In this document: positions 22,158-33,040 of the stretch, piece after piece
Position numbering within the stretch: the stretch's first letter is position 1
Layout of the letters: each line of letters starts with the position of its first letter
NCBI GenBank assembly: GCA_024663395.1
Contig: JANFAH010000001.1
Span: 4,960,001-5,024,000 of the forward strand
Length of the DNA: 64,000 bases
Source: Pisolithus tinctorius
Lineage: Eukaryota > Basidiomycota > Agaricomycetes > Boletales > Pisolithaceae
Reading direction: 5' to 3'
Notes under the pieces: model-generated
Told to the model about the DNA's origin: nothing
The model's input: the letters and a program-made list of their open reading frames with translations, nothing else
Databases searched by the model: none
Translations under genes and position numbers: made by a program

Positions 22158-24876
22158 TTAATGAAATCCGTTGAGGTGTGGTTGGCCGTAATCCTCTGGT
22201 AGAAGTTCCGGGACGCGCAACGTGCCGCGCTCACTGGCGGTAAACTTTAACAATCGCAACCGACATGAAGGTAGCGAAATAACTCACATCCGGTCAACAG
22301 CAATCAGCAGGTCATAATTAATCTCCTGGCTCACAGTCGAATCAAACTTGTATGCCGGGTGCGACCTCACAAAGCTTCGCATCCACGCAGCAGGCGTTTG
22401 CAATGTACCTTTGTGGACATCAGCCTTCGCTAGAACCAATCCAACGTGTGACCACAGACCATTAGCACGGCCACGAACGAGATCAAGGTATTTGTCAATT
22501 TGCTTTCTCTCATCTGGAGTTGCTTCCAATGTCCCGAGATAAGCATCCACAAGTCCTAGCAACCCTGGGAACGCAGACCCCTAAACCAAGTCAGTGCCTT
22601 CCATCGTCACGTATGGTAAGCTAAAAAAATACCTTTCCACAAAATATTTCTTTGATAGACATCTCCTCATATTCGTCTTCAACTAAGCCGTCGTCAATGG
22701 TTGGAGGACGTGCGAGCGTTGGGAAGCAGTTCCTTAGTTTTCTTTCTTTTACTTGTGGGGCCATACCACAATCACTGCACTCGCTAGGGGTAGATGACCC
22801 GGACGAAGGTGAGCTGGCAGCTGGAGTGGCATATCCCTGTGGAATTACGTTTTTGCGGAAGAAAAACTTCTGAGTACGCGCCGCATCTCGCTTCTGAGCC
22901 CTCTGCATGTTCTCATCGACCTGAGTATTTGTCAGTTTATACGAAACTTAGGTAAATTCCGTAGTTATACCTTCGAAATAGGAACATAGAAATTCAAGTT
23001 GAAAGCCAGTATGGCCCTAGACAGCAGAACTATGAACACCGCGAATGCAGCGTTTTCAAAATCCGTCATTTGTACTTCCATGCTGCGAAACTCGACGCGC
23101 CAGCCGATGGAAGAACCAGGTGGAGGGGGTTTAAATCGGAGAGTTTGCCAATTCGTGGATTGGATGTTCTTCGGGGAGCGTTAATGTGACGCCAGGACTA
23201 ATGAACGGTCAATTACCTCGAAATGATCACTGCTAGAACTATCATCTTGGTGAATAGTTTCAGAAAATATAACGAGTGGGTCACGGATAAATAGATGTGC
23301 AATGTGCTTTGAAAGCAAGTCGTCGATACCTTCCGCTCTACTTCAAAACACGCACAAGAAAATCTGAAGCATGATTACACACCGTAACTAAGCAAGCGAT
23401 TTCTAATCGCTTCATCATAGGGTACCACGGTGTCATTATACGCTGGCTTATTGGCCCATTCGGAAGAAATGTACAGGTCAACGCTATCGTATCGGGATTT
23501 AGGAATGATATATCTGTTATTCTTCAAAGGCTAGATGACGTAAGTGGACTGACAGAACATAAATATGTTCGCCCACCTCAAGTCCGCGTTCTTCCGGTGT
23601 GCGGTCGTCCACACTTCCCGCAATAACATTCCAGCGACAGTCTACATCTGCAAGATACCCGCGCCAAATCGGGCTGGCTGCCGTGAGTGCTAGCTATGTA
23701 AAGACACACGTATGTTAGAACACATCCCAGAATCGTCACTGCCCATACCATAAGGGGGCCAATCGGAATCAGGGCATCGTACATCCGTCGTGCTTCGTTC
23801 ACGTTACAGCACTGGAAAGTAAGTTGCAAGCAACAGCAACCCATGCCAAACCCCATCGCGTCCATGTATATGTGGTCTATCAAGGCTGCGCCATTCTTAG
23901 CTTCTGCAAAAGGGTAAGGAACCTCTAGGTGGCCAGTGACCCGGAAGAGGATCTTACCGGGATCCTCTGGGTATATGTCACGTTGCCATGGTATAGTAGG
24001 ATCAACAAAAGGCCGTGGTGTTCTTTCATCTTCAAATATCGGGAGATTAATGGCAACCTTGGATTTCCTTCGACTTCTTATGTTGGCAGTGAGGGTACTG
24101 TTCGGAGGATGAGGTACTAAAAAGTGATACCACAAAGGATACTGACGGGAAGCGTGCGTGAGGGTTTGTAATTTCTTCAGGCAAAAAAAGACTGTGACTG
24201 GACTTCGCATCTTTCGAGTCATAATGTGGTTCTGTGAACACGCCAGCAGTACCCAAGCGGGGAAACGATGTCAGAGTGAGCGGGATTTCGTTTTCCTTCA
24301 AACGATTTCGCGCCAGTGTGCGTCTTGTATTCCCTAATCTCAGCGACGTAGGATAAGTGCAGTTGCGCACCACGTACCTATAGCGCATGTTTGCCTCCAC
24401 CGAGAGCAGGTCTGCAATCGAGCCCGTGTAAGGGGAGCCAGGTGTGGACTCCAACATGTACCTCCCATACTCAGGGTGAAATTTGGGTACAGATGTACTG
24501 GAGAACACCTCAGCGATGCGCCCAAGCGATGTATAACACTTACGATAGAGAGGCGTCGTTATGAAGTGTTCCGACAGCTCTACCGAGTTCTTCCAGAATT
24601 TCTGTTTGGCGAAGAGAAAGCTTTGCATCCTTTTTTTCGTCGTCGAATATAACTACCATATACTCGACCTGGCGAGCGAGTCCGTGAATACCAGTGAGAG
24701 TGGGCACAGCGAACGGCGTGGATTACCTCGTCGCCCCACAATAGCTCATCGCCAGTTCGGTCCTTCACCCTGTCCCAGGTATGAAGGAATTGAGTGATTC
24801 CATGATCCCTGACATGGTCAGCGTGATTCTTTGCTTCTTCCCAGGTAAGTGGAGTCCCGAGGTAGAGCAGACCCAT
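22158..24876 (-). CDS. GSH1: Glutamate-cysteine ligase catalytic subunit
   Basis: Makes gamma-glutamylcysteine from glutamate, cysteine and ATP, the first step of glutathione synthesis. The start [20 protein letters not shown] at 24876 matches the family N-terminus; an ATG 30 bases upstream is possible. Further blocks in order: [40 protein letters not shown] (the conserved nucleotide and metal-binding region), [92 protein letters not shown] and [20 protein letters not shown]. The last exon follows an intron from about 22231 to 22288 and ends [14 protein letters not shown]. The frame looks intact through roughly ten short introns. It is divergent from the Atg6 gene. Confidence 0.93.
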
Positions 24877-25305
24877 CTCGCACGAGTAACAGCAAAGTCT
24901 CCACAAGCGGTATGATCACTCTGGGTAATGGCAGTTTAAATACGGGTCCGGATCACAGGGAAGATAACCGGCCAGGTTTGCTTACTTCCTGCTGACAAGT
25001 TCGAGGGGACTCCCTCATACAAATCACTCGTCGCCATATGTGCGTCAGCGGTGACAGCGCTTTGTAAGCCGGATTTCAGCAGTATTCCTTTGTAGCAGTG
25101 AGGGGGTCGCTCGGCTAATCGTGGCACTTGTAATGGTGGAGGGGAACTCGTGCTTACTACTACTTACGACAGGGTCAAGTCGTACGTACGTAATACTACG
25201 GAGATGAAGGGCCTGCTGAGTGTGTTTAGTACTTTGTACGGATTCATCCAAGATCTTACATGACTTTCTGAAACATCGGAGTTGCTTGTACTATCGTTTC
25301 GGATT
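24877..25305. promoter_or_regulatory. Divergent intergenic region, GCL / Atg6
   Basis: 429 bases separate the start codons of the minus-strand GCL gene and the plus-strand Atg6 gene. It includes a palindromic TACGTACGTA stretch near 25180-25190 that could bind a dimeric factor. No known site was identified with confidence. Confidence 0.4.
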
Positions 25306-27037
25306 ATGATGAACTACGTGTGCCAGCAATGCAAAGAACCGCTGCAGGTGAGGTGGTACGTTTCTTCATCCTTCCCGACGGCTCACCGAGTTTTAGCTCG
25401 ATGCGTCTCTGGTGGAGCTCTCCCCTTCTCAATACGACATGATTGCTACATCTCTCCCGCCATCACCATCCCCACGAGTGAATCACATATCAGAGGTTGA
25501 ACAGCCTACTCCGCAACGCCCACCATCGACTAGTTCTAAAGCAGCATGGAGGCACGCAAACAACCCAGAAAACGTCAGACATACTGCGTTAGTACATGGA
25601 AAACAGCTGCAGCGCAGCTACCCAGCTCCGAACGAATCTTTTGTGCTCTTACAAGACAGTGTTATCCACAATATACCATCCCAGTTACCCTCCGTCGGGT
25701 CTGCCGAGGTAATCACTAATGCCGGTCACCCTGAGCATACGACGAAGGGTGGCGCTACGTCTGCGGCACTTCCACAGCCAGAACCTGATTATCCGAATCC
25801 AACGCCGATATCCCATCACCTGCGCTCCACCATGCGGTTGTTTAATTTACTATCCAGTCGGACTGATATCGATCATCCTCTATGCGCAGAATGCACTCAG
25901 ATCCTGTTGTCTTCCTTGCAGAGAAAGCTTGACGAAACGAAAAAGGAACGTGACGGTTACCTCGCTTTTGACAGAGAGGTAAGAAAGGAGAAAGAACGTG
26001 AAGGCCAGGACATGAACCGCGATGAAGTGGAGCACAGGATCGAGCGGCTCAAGTCGGAAGAGGGGGCTATCCTCGACCAGTTGAAGTTCGTCGAGAGAGA
26101 GAGGGAGCAGCTTGACGAAGAGCTTCGAGCACTGGAGTTGGAGGAGAGAACACTTCTCGAGGAAGAAGCCGAGTAGGTTTTCTCGTACACTGCTACTGAG
26201 TTAATTGCATGGCTCCCTTCCGCAGGTTTTGGCGTTCGCGAAATGATCAACAGCTGGCTTCAGCAAACCAGACATCGCTCCTCGTATCCTTGCGAGCAGC
26301 TTACGCTGCTGACTACGCAACTTATGAGAAGCTTGAACGCACTAACGTTTACAACGACGCATTTTGCATTGGCCATGACGGTGTTTTCGGTACTATAAAC
26401 GGACTGCGCTTGGGCCGTGTACCAGGGGCTCCCGTGAGTGGTAGCTAGCTGCACCTTTTTCTTTCAAATCCACCGTTGACTGTCACTAGGTTGAGTGGTC
26501 CGAGATCAACGCAGCTTGGGGCCAGACGCTTTTGCTACTATACACAATTGCCCGAAAACTTGACTTTACTTTTGAGAAGTGGGTAACTCCGTGGGTTGGA
26601 AACGGAATATTTTTAACTCATGTTCGATCCCTATAGCTACCGATTGGTTCCCATGGGCTCGTTTTCGCGTATCGAACGGACATTGGGTGATAAAGCCACG
26701 TATGAGTTGTACGGTTCAGGTGACTTGCACTTTGGGCGGCTTCTTCACAATCGCCGCTTTGATTTTGCGATGGTGGCATTCTTGGAATGCCTAAAACAGT
26801 TGATGGATTACGTGAAGTCCCAAGACTCAAATATCGAGTTTCCACACCAGTGAGTACTGAAAACCGGAACAAGATATCTCTGCTCAGCTTGGGGGCAGGA
26901 TCATCAAGGACAAGATAGGGGAAGCACCAATCAAACTTCAGTTTAGTCAAGAGGAGTCTTGGACCCGTGCATTGAGGCATGTCTTGCTGGCGCTCAAGAT
27001 AATACTAAAGTGGACAACGAATGGAGGAAATGGTTGA
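25306..27037 (+). CDS. ATG6: Atg6/Vps30 (Beclin 1) autophagy protein
   Basis: Starts MMNYVCQQCKEPLQ, a Cys-pair N-terminus typical of the family, then an intron and a disordered linker. The coiled coil (about 25900-26175; SLQRKLDETKKERDGYLAFD, VEREREQLDEELRALELEER) is followed by the evolutionarily conserved domain: YAADYATYEKLERTNVYNDA, FGTINGLRLGR, EWSEINAAWGQTLLLLYTIA, YRLVPMGSFSRIERTLGDKA, YELYGSGDLHFGRLLHNRRF, MVAFLECLKQLMDYV. It ends ALRHVLLALKIILKWTTNGG with TGA at 27035-27037. In the PI3-kinase complexes with Vps34 and Vps15, Atg6 acts in autophagy and vacuolar sorting. All main blocks are present and the frame appears intact. Confidence 0.92.
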
Positions 27038-27102
27038 CCTTGCCTCTGTAAATTTGGGCAAGCAGTTGTATTGTCTGTTCCAGTTTTAAATCTGGTTCTC
27101 GA

Positions 27103-27357
27103 TCAAGCTATGAGGTCTATTGGCAGGATAGGCATTCTTCCACCTGTCTGACGCAGTTCGGGTCTGAAGCGAGCTTTGCCCTCCTCGCTGGTTGAACTAT
27201 AGAGGAACGTCTGTGTACTGTCTCCAGATAATTGGCTCAGCAGTGTTTGTGATGTTTGTGGCTCATTTCGATCGACCGAGGCGTGGCTTTTTGGCGGGGT
27301 AGGATCCACAAATTCCTGGACGCTGTCAGGCCAGGTCTGTAAACTCTTTGTTGCCAA
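27103..27357 (-). CDS. Short orphan ORF, possibly a truncated gene end
   Basis: 84 codons starting MATKSLQTWPDSVQEFVDPT and ending ARFRPELRQTGGRMPILPI before TGA. Codon use resembles the host genes rather than the repeats on its right. A TTTACAG acceptor-like site falls just inside the start, so this could be the last exon of a gene whose upstream part was removed or displaced by the repeats beginning near 27360. No family is recognised. Confidence 0.33.
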   Translation of the reverse strand: MATKSLQTWPDSVQEFVDPTPPKSHASVDRNEPQTSQTLLSQLSGDSTQTFLYSSTSEEGKARFRPELRQTGGRMPILPIDLIA

Positions 27358-27359
27358 TG

Positions 27360-28400
27360 ATCATTCAGGACTTTAGGACCATTAACTCTGGTCACATGGG
27401 CTTAGGGGGCAGGGAAAATTGGGGGTTTACATCATGGAATGTCATGCAGGTGACCTGGCCTCAATGATTGGGGGTGGTTGTTGCTTGACTTCACTACTGT
27501 TCCCCACCATGGTGCAGACTGCATAGCAACATTCTATTGCTTGGGTATCATTGATGCTGTCTGGACACTTGGAGGACAAGTCTGCAGGTCCACATCATTG
27601 TGTGTACCACCAATCCTCCACATCATTGAAGATTGCTCATATGTCCTGCTGAGGCCAAACTTACCACAACTGACCAATCCACAGATATGTTATCTACCAT
27701 CATACATTCCAGAGGCTCTGTCTCTGTTTCAATGTAACAAATGAGCTGAGAAAAAGAAAAATGACTGATAAAGGACAAAAGGCAGACACATGTCAAAGGA
27801 TTTCCAAGACTGCTGCCAGAATGTTCTTGGAAGTGATGTTGGTCCTGAGTCCTGAGATGACAATCTCGTTCTCTGCAGCAACCCTCATGTACTCTCCATT
27901 TGGCTGTTGCATGAGAAGCAAAGCGTTGAACAGTTGTCTGAGGTGAGCAATCATAAAGGGTTCTCCACAAAAGGCAATCAGATTCAGTGTATGACAGTCT
28001 GAGCAGATGCCCATGACAGTGAATGGCTGCAGCATCACAGTCATCCATGCCAATGGCACCCCTGGGTGCTCTTTGTACCATCCATGGTACTCAGCCTGGC
28101 CTTTTGGATCCTTCACAGCCCTCCTGCCTGTGCTGCTTCCCAGATGCAAACCTCCACTTTGCATCCTTCAATCCCAAGACTGCACTTGTCAATAGACAAG
28201 AGCCTGATATGCACAAACTTAATATCATGGATATACTCCTGCCACCCAAATGTGTCATGATCTAGTCCACACAGAAAGGGGTGTCCTTCTGGCATTTTGT
28301 GCCACAAGTGCACCTCGAGGAAGGTGCGCAAGACAAAGGATGTTGGCCACATCTCATTATTCTAAATGGGTGAGTAAAGACATATTTCGAGGTGTCTTCT
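27360..28400 (-). repeat. Decayed copy of an uncharacterised repeat-encoded protein
   Basis: Two minus-strand open pieces (28352-28113 and 28164-27793) in different frames read as one protein broken by a frameshift. They include HPFLCGLDHDTFGWQEYIHD, RLLSIDKCSLGIEGCKVEVC, WEAAQAGG, YHGWYKEHPGVPLAWMTVML and GEPFMIAHLRQLFNALLLMQ. The composition (frequent TGG/CCA, few CpG) differs from the host genes on the left and resembles the far right end of the window. The family is likely a multicopy basidiomycete repeat protein, but no domain is recognised. Confidence 0.4.
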
Positions 28401-28407
28401 GCTCATT

Positions 28408-28938
28408 TTGAACATTTTAGATGCTGGCATACATGTCTGCTGCAGTGAACAAGTGTACTGTTACCAAGAACAGTGGGAAATCTACAAGCTTGACCCTGCT
28501 TACAGGTGCACGGTCTTCAGTGGTAACAAATTGTCATCTATCACTAGGGTTAGTCTAGAAGACCTGAGCTCATCGGCACTCAATCCTTCTGGAGTAAAAC
28601 ACAGCCGCAGTACTTCTCCATACCCAGTGCCACAAAAGAGAGTGCACTCATGCTATGCCCAATCGAGTACTTCTGATGACTCTGACAGGATTGAAGACAG
28701 CAAGGAAGATGAAATAGAGGATATGCTGGTAGATGAGGTGGACAGCTTGGAGATGCCCAAATTCACCTCCAACTGCAAATTTGGACATGTTGATCAAGAG
28801 CTATTGAATGCTGAACGACAATGGCATTGGTGCATGAACAGAGTGGTCCGAGACAAGTACAATGCAGCTCCACCACTACCTACGGGGGCCAGCTTCTCCA
28901 TGCAGGACAATCACAGCGACTCCTACCATCCTACATAG
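28408..28938 (+). pseudogene. Fragment of a hypothetical low-complexity protein
   Basis: 176 codons opening MNILDAGIHVCCSEQVYCYQ, with a Ser/Asp/Glu-rich middle (SSTSDDSDRIEDSKEDEIED) and a C-terminal block LNAERQWHWCMNRVVRDKYN. No partner exons, no recognised domain, and it sits in decayed repeat sequence. It is most likely a remnant of a mobile or multicopy gene. Confidence 0.3.
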
Positions 28939-31050
28939 ATAAAATTTTGTTGCGTGATTTTTCCAACTGCAGCCAGGAGTGCCCGGAGGGCTTTGGTATG
29001 ACGTCTGTAGGTGAGTATTGCACCTTTCGAAGGTTGGCCATGCGTGCACAATTCTCTTTCGCGACAAACCACCACATGAAGGAACACTTGTGGTGGGGTG
29101 CGATAGACCTTTTCTGCAGAAAATACACCCTCAGCCTTACCAACAACCTCTGAACCAAGATATGGGCCTCATACGTACGCGTGCGGTAAGACTCAAGACA
29201 CATCCGGATCGAGGCCACCCAATGCTGCAGGTGCAAGAACCGCGGCTGACTATAACAAGTAGTTCAAGCAAACACACCACCTCAGACAAGGCCCTTATTC
29301 CTATTTGGCGATAAGCTACTCCATGAGGGAACATTTCTGCAGTAGACTTTCGGCAGAAGGTGCCTTGCATTGCTACGCAATGGTGTCATAATAATCTCCC
29401 CAAACCTCGAAGGTGTTCGGCTTACATAATCTTACCGGACCTGCAGCGGACGTCATCACAGAATACGGGACTTGCGCCAATTCAAATCGCCTCGGAAGTA
29501 GTGAGTGCTGATATCACCGAGTACAACAAGACTCGAAACACTGTAATGAAGATAGCCTCAAAGAACAACAGCCAATAGTAGCTCTAGCGAACTATTGGCT
29601 CGGACATGGCCATGCATCCGAAACAAATAGCCTGCAACTTGCATTGGTATTTAGAGGCGCTGGTCTATAGCATTCATTACAACCTCAAATCAACGCATAT
29701 GTCGAAAATCTAAGTGACAATACTGTGCGAGTTGCACTTGTACAAGGAAAAGTTGTACAAGCACTCTGTTTCGAGTTCATGCTGTTTTATGTCGATTCAT
29801 TGTCCTTGAATGTTGAATCTCATCGAATACCAGCTTGCATGTCCAGGATATCATCTGGGCATGTTATTCGTAGGAGAATCAGCAATCCTACACAAGTATT
29901 CATTGTATGGTCCTCCCATTTAACCGTGTCATTTGTTTGGAGCCTGTGAACGTGGTAGTTTGCAATCCATTAGCCCCATATACTCAAGGCCGAGTGCACT
30001 CCATCCTCAACTCAGTGGCTTGATAGCCATTCGAAGGCACTTCTGTTTTTAATCTATGTGTTTCTTGACCCAGAGGTCTATTGCAAAGTGAGTCCCTAGG
30101 GAGAAAGTGTGGTTAAAGAGGCAGGAATGGTACCGCCAGCATGGGTAGCGACCTGATCTGTTGGCCATTTGAGTCGTTGACCATCAAACCATATACCCAG
30201 GTGATACTGCCTCTGGGAACCTTCTCGGATATATCGTCATCGAAATTGGCTCGACGAAGGTCGCTGGAGGACTCCTCGAAAAAAGCGGCATGTCCTATTC
30301 CAATCACCCATGATATATGCGGTAAACTTTCTGATTAGAGAGCTATGGTCTGGTCAAAAGATAAAGTTGATTGAATAAGAAACCTTCAGATTTCTTCGGT
30401 GCGTGTCTCGGTCCATCATACCCTGCAGAAAGTTTTACTGGTGTGTTACCGAGACCTACCACCTTTACAGTGAAATACATACCCTCTCATAGTCCTACTG
30501 GCATGCCTTAGAAGAAAGGAACACTGAGGGTGGGTGGACATTCGTGACTTCGCTGATGATTGGGTGAAGTAAGTTGATAGTCTAGCGTACATACCTACAT
30601 GAATGCTGCCCAGAGTGGAAAGCTTTCCGATACATCCTGTGTTATTTGGTTCGTGTAGAATTCCATTGATGTTACTAATGGCCATTGAACACAATCACTA
30701 CTTGCATGTATGCACCTGGCAATAATGGCATTCAGCTTGCTTGATAGCCTACCCCCGGGTTGTCCAGGCGACGTTGATCCTCAGACTGGGGATATCGTGG
30801 GGGCAATCTCATCACTCTTGTTGTGGCAAACCTCTGGGGTGATGAGTGAAGGACGACGATCCCACTGAGTGACACTCACGATCTGGAAGTGGTTTGTGAA
30901 CAGGGAAAGTTGAAGTCTACTGCGACAGCGCCATCACCTGCAGGTTATAGCGGGGTGTAAGGACTCGGTCCGATGCTGTCGACCGTTTGTTCAGATGGTG
31001 AATTCTCTATGACAGTCTTACTTATCATCTCATTTGTTTCTTGATCCTAC
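28939..31050. other. Repeat-rich transition, no convincing gene
   Basis: About 2.1 kb with only short open frames in all six readings. Two minus-strand pieces (30694-30446 and 30307-30113, the latter with FFEESSSDLRRANFDDDISE) look weakly protein-like but cannot be joined or named. The stretch separates the host gene block from the retrotransposon nest and probably consists of old repeat debris. Confidence 0.4.
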
Positions 31051-31097
31051 TTTACCTGTAGCAGTACTCTGACATATTTCGTGCCTGCTCTCTAACC

Positions 31098-31104
31098 TAT
31101 AAAA
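31098..31104 (+). promoter_or_regulatory. TATA box, presumed 5' LTR of element A
   Basis: TATAAAA lies 347 bases upstream of the first gag ATG at 31451. The position and the following pyrimidine-rich stretch (CTCTCTTTTCTACC) suit an RNA polymerase II start of an LTR promoter. There is no second LTR copy to compare. Confidence 0.4.
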
Positions 31105-31450
31105 TGGCCTATGTAGCGTACTGTACGGGGACTCTCTTTTCTACCTCAAATCAAACAGACCTTTCACTCTGGAAACGAGTAGTATTTAAGAAGAATCCTG
31201 GTGTGGTGTCGTTGCAAGTCTTATAACTTCGCATCGCCATTATATATATTTTTTTCCGGTCCCAAACGGTCAAAAGAAAACTTGAACTCTAAACAAACCC
31301 CTTCGATACCTTTTCAACCATCCACAGGCTGATCCCCTGTCAACACTCGAGTAAGTATCCGAAAACACTTAACAAAAAGAAATGGTTGATACCCATTCTA
31401 CTGCACGCTGAGGCACCCGTGCTCGAGCTTCATCCCTACCCCAAAGCCCA

Positions 31451-32415
31451 ATGACTCAGCCTGGCGCTGAGATCGTTGGTGTGTCCCCTCTACCGAAGCT
31501 GACCCTGCTCGGGAGTCAGTACTCTACCCCAATTGAAAAACCCGCTGCTAGTAACATCCAGAGTTATAGCGATGTGGTAAGGTCTGGCTCGAGGAGCCCT
31601 AGTCCGGTGCCCCAAGGTGCTACCGTTGATGTTCCCGGCTTGAGGACTAGCTCGCCAGTGTATCCCAGTGACATTGGAGTCCTGGAGGCCTCACAGGCTC
31701 GTACTGTTAGAGTCCGAGTAGTGACTCATAGTACGAACAATGTCTTACCTGATAATGTCCACTGTGACTCTTTATCCATCTTCCCAACGAGTGATATGGA
31801 AGCGGAGCAGAATGACTGGACAGAGGTGGTGCGTAAGAAGTTGCGTGAGCGATGAGCCCACAGCATGTTAAGGCCAGACCAGACAAATGCCGTCCGAAGG
31901 GCGGAACGGCAACTGACCCTGGATGAATGAGAGAAAATCCGGAGGAGGTCGTTGTTGATGATGAGGGATAACCCTGAAGTGACCTTGTCAGAAAGTGATG
32001 AGCCCTCCGCTAAGGGTGAATGCAAGGGAAAGGGACCCGATCCTAGGAATTGGGGGAACCTGAAACTTAGCGAGAATGAGATAGACCCAGATGTGCAACG
32101 CACAGCCCTTGCATTGTGGAACGCTGCTAATAGATTGGCAAATGAGAGCGATGGTGACCAACCTGGACCATCAAAGGGGAACGATCTGGAGGGCACCACA
32201 CAACCCACTGAGGATGAACTCCCGGAACCGCATGGTGGGGAAGATGAGTGGATCCCTAAGAGGAGTAAGCTAAAGCGTTCGAAGAAAAACAAGAAGAGGG
32301 TGACCAAACCCTCAAGAGAACCTCCAAACCTGATAAAGGAGATGGTTGATAAAGTCGTCCATCAAGATCACAAGAGGCATGAACGACAGAAGACACCAAG
32401 GGCTATGGAGCCTGT
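31451..32415 (+). pseudogene. Element A gag, N-terminal part (interrupted)
   Basis: Opens MTQPGAEIVGVSPLPKLTLL and runs in one frame through two TGA stops (31853-31855 and 31928-31930) to the insertion point of element B. The region is hydrophilic and Lys/Glu-rich (RSKLKRSKKNKKRVTKPS). The frame continues at 40523 on the far side of B. The second TGA stands in LTLDE-stop-EKIRRR, where Arg is the usual residue in related Gag proteins. Confidence 0.6.
32411..32415. repeat. Target site duplication of element B, left copy
   Basis: CCTGT immediately before the TGTTAAG start of the left LTR. The identical CCTGT follows the right LTR at 40523-40527. A 5-bp duplication is the normal integrase footprint of Ty3-type elements. 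Confidence 0.92.
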
Positions 32416-32900
32416 TGTTAAGTTCATGACTAGGACAGGGGGCGAAGGCCAAAGGCCGAGTGCCGGGGCAACAACCCTTGGTCTTAGCTCATGTGCTAGA
32501 CCCTTGCACAAGCCGGGTTGAAGTCAGAGAAAGCCGAGGGGGGTCAGGAGCGAAAGCCGAGAGTCAACTCGGGCTTAAGCTGGGGACTTGGTGTGAACTC
32601 AGTTGATATTCAGACTGGGGGGCTAAGTACAATGTACGTAGAGTATATATACCGAAGACCAGTAACCCGAAGGCCGGGGTTGCTGGTGGGAGATTAAATA
32701 GCTGTACAAGAAACCAACTAAAGGTTAAGCGAGGAGACAGGGATCGGAGAGCTGAAGACAGACACTGCCCTGGCACAAGCGAGGGCAGTACAGAAGGCTA
32801 ACTAGAAAAGTATAGTAAGGAACAGGGTTTGTTTCGGCATTCGGCGTTGACTCGGCGTTCTGAGCGTAAGACCGAACCGAGGGTTTCTTGGTATATGACA
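32416..32900 (-). repeat. Element B left LTR (3' LTR)
   Basis: 485 bp from TGTTAAG to TATATGACA, matching the right copy along its full length. The two copies differ at roughly two dozen sites, nearly all C/T or G/A where one copy has CG. The terminal dinucleotides are TG...CA. A TATATATA stretch lies near 32646. Confidence 0.92.
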
Positions 32901-33040
32901 GTATCCCCCCCTTAGGGTTGAGCCCTTGAGACCCGCCCTAAGGTACATGAGGTCGGCAGTCACCGTGCCAATGGAACACGTGCTCCCTGGGGTTAAAAGG
33001 TGTGTTTTTGCGAAGATCATTTTCTCCTGACTTCTTCATC

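Noticed and set aside
30113..30694. Minus-strand open pieces considered as a small gene.
   Set aside because: No splice sites join them in frame and no family motif is visible; kept only as a note in the transition region.
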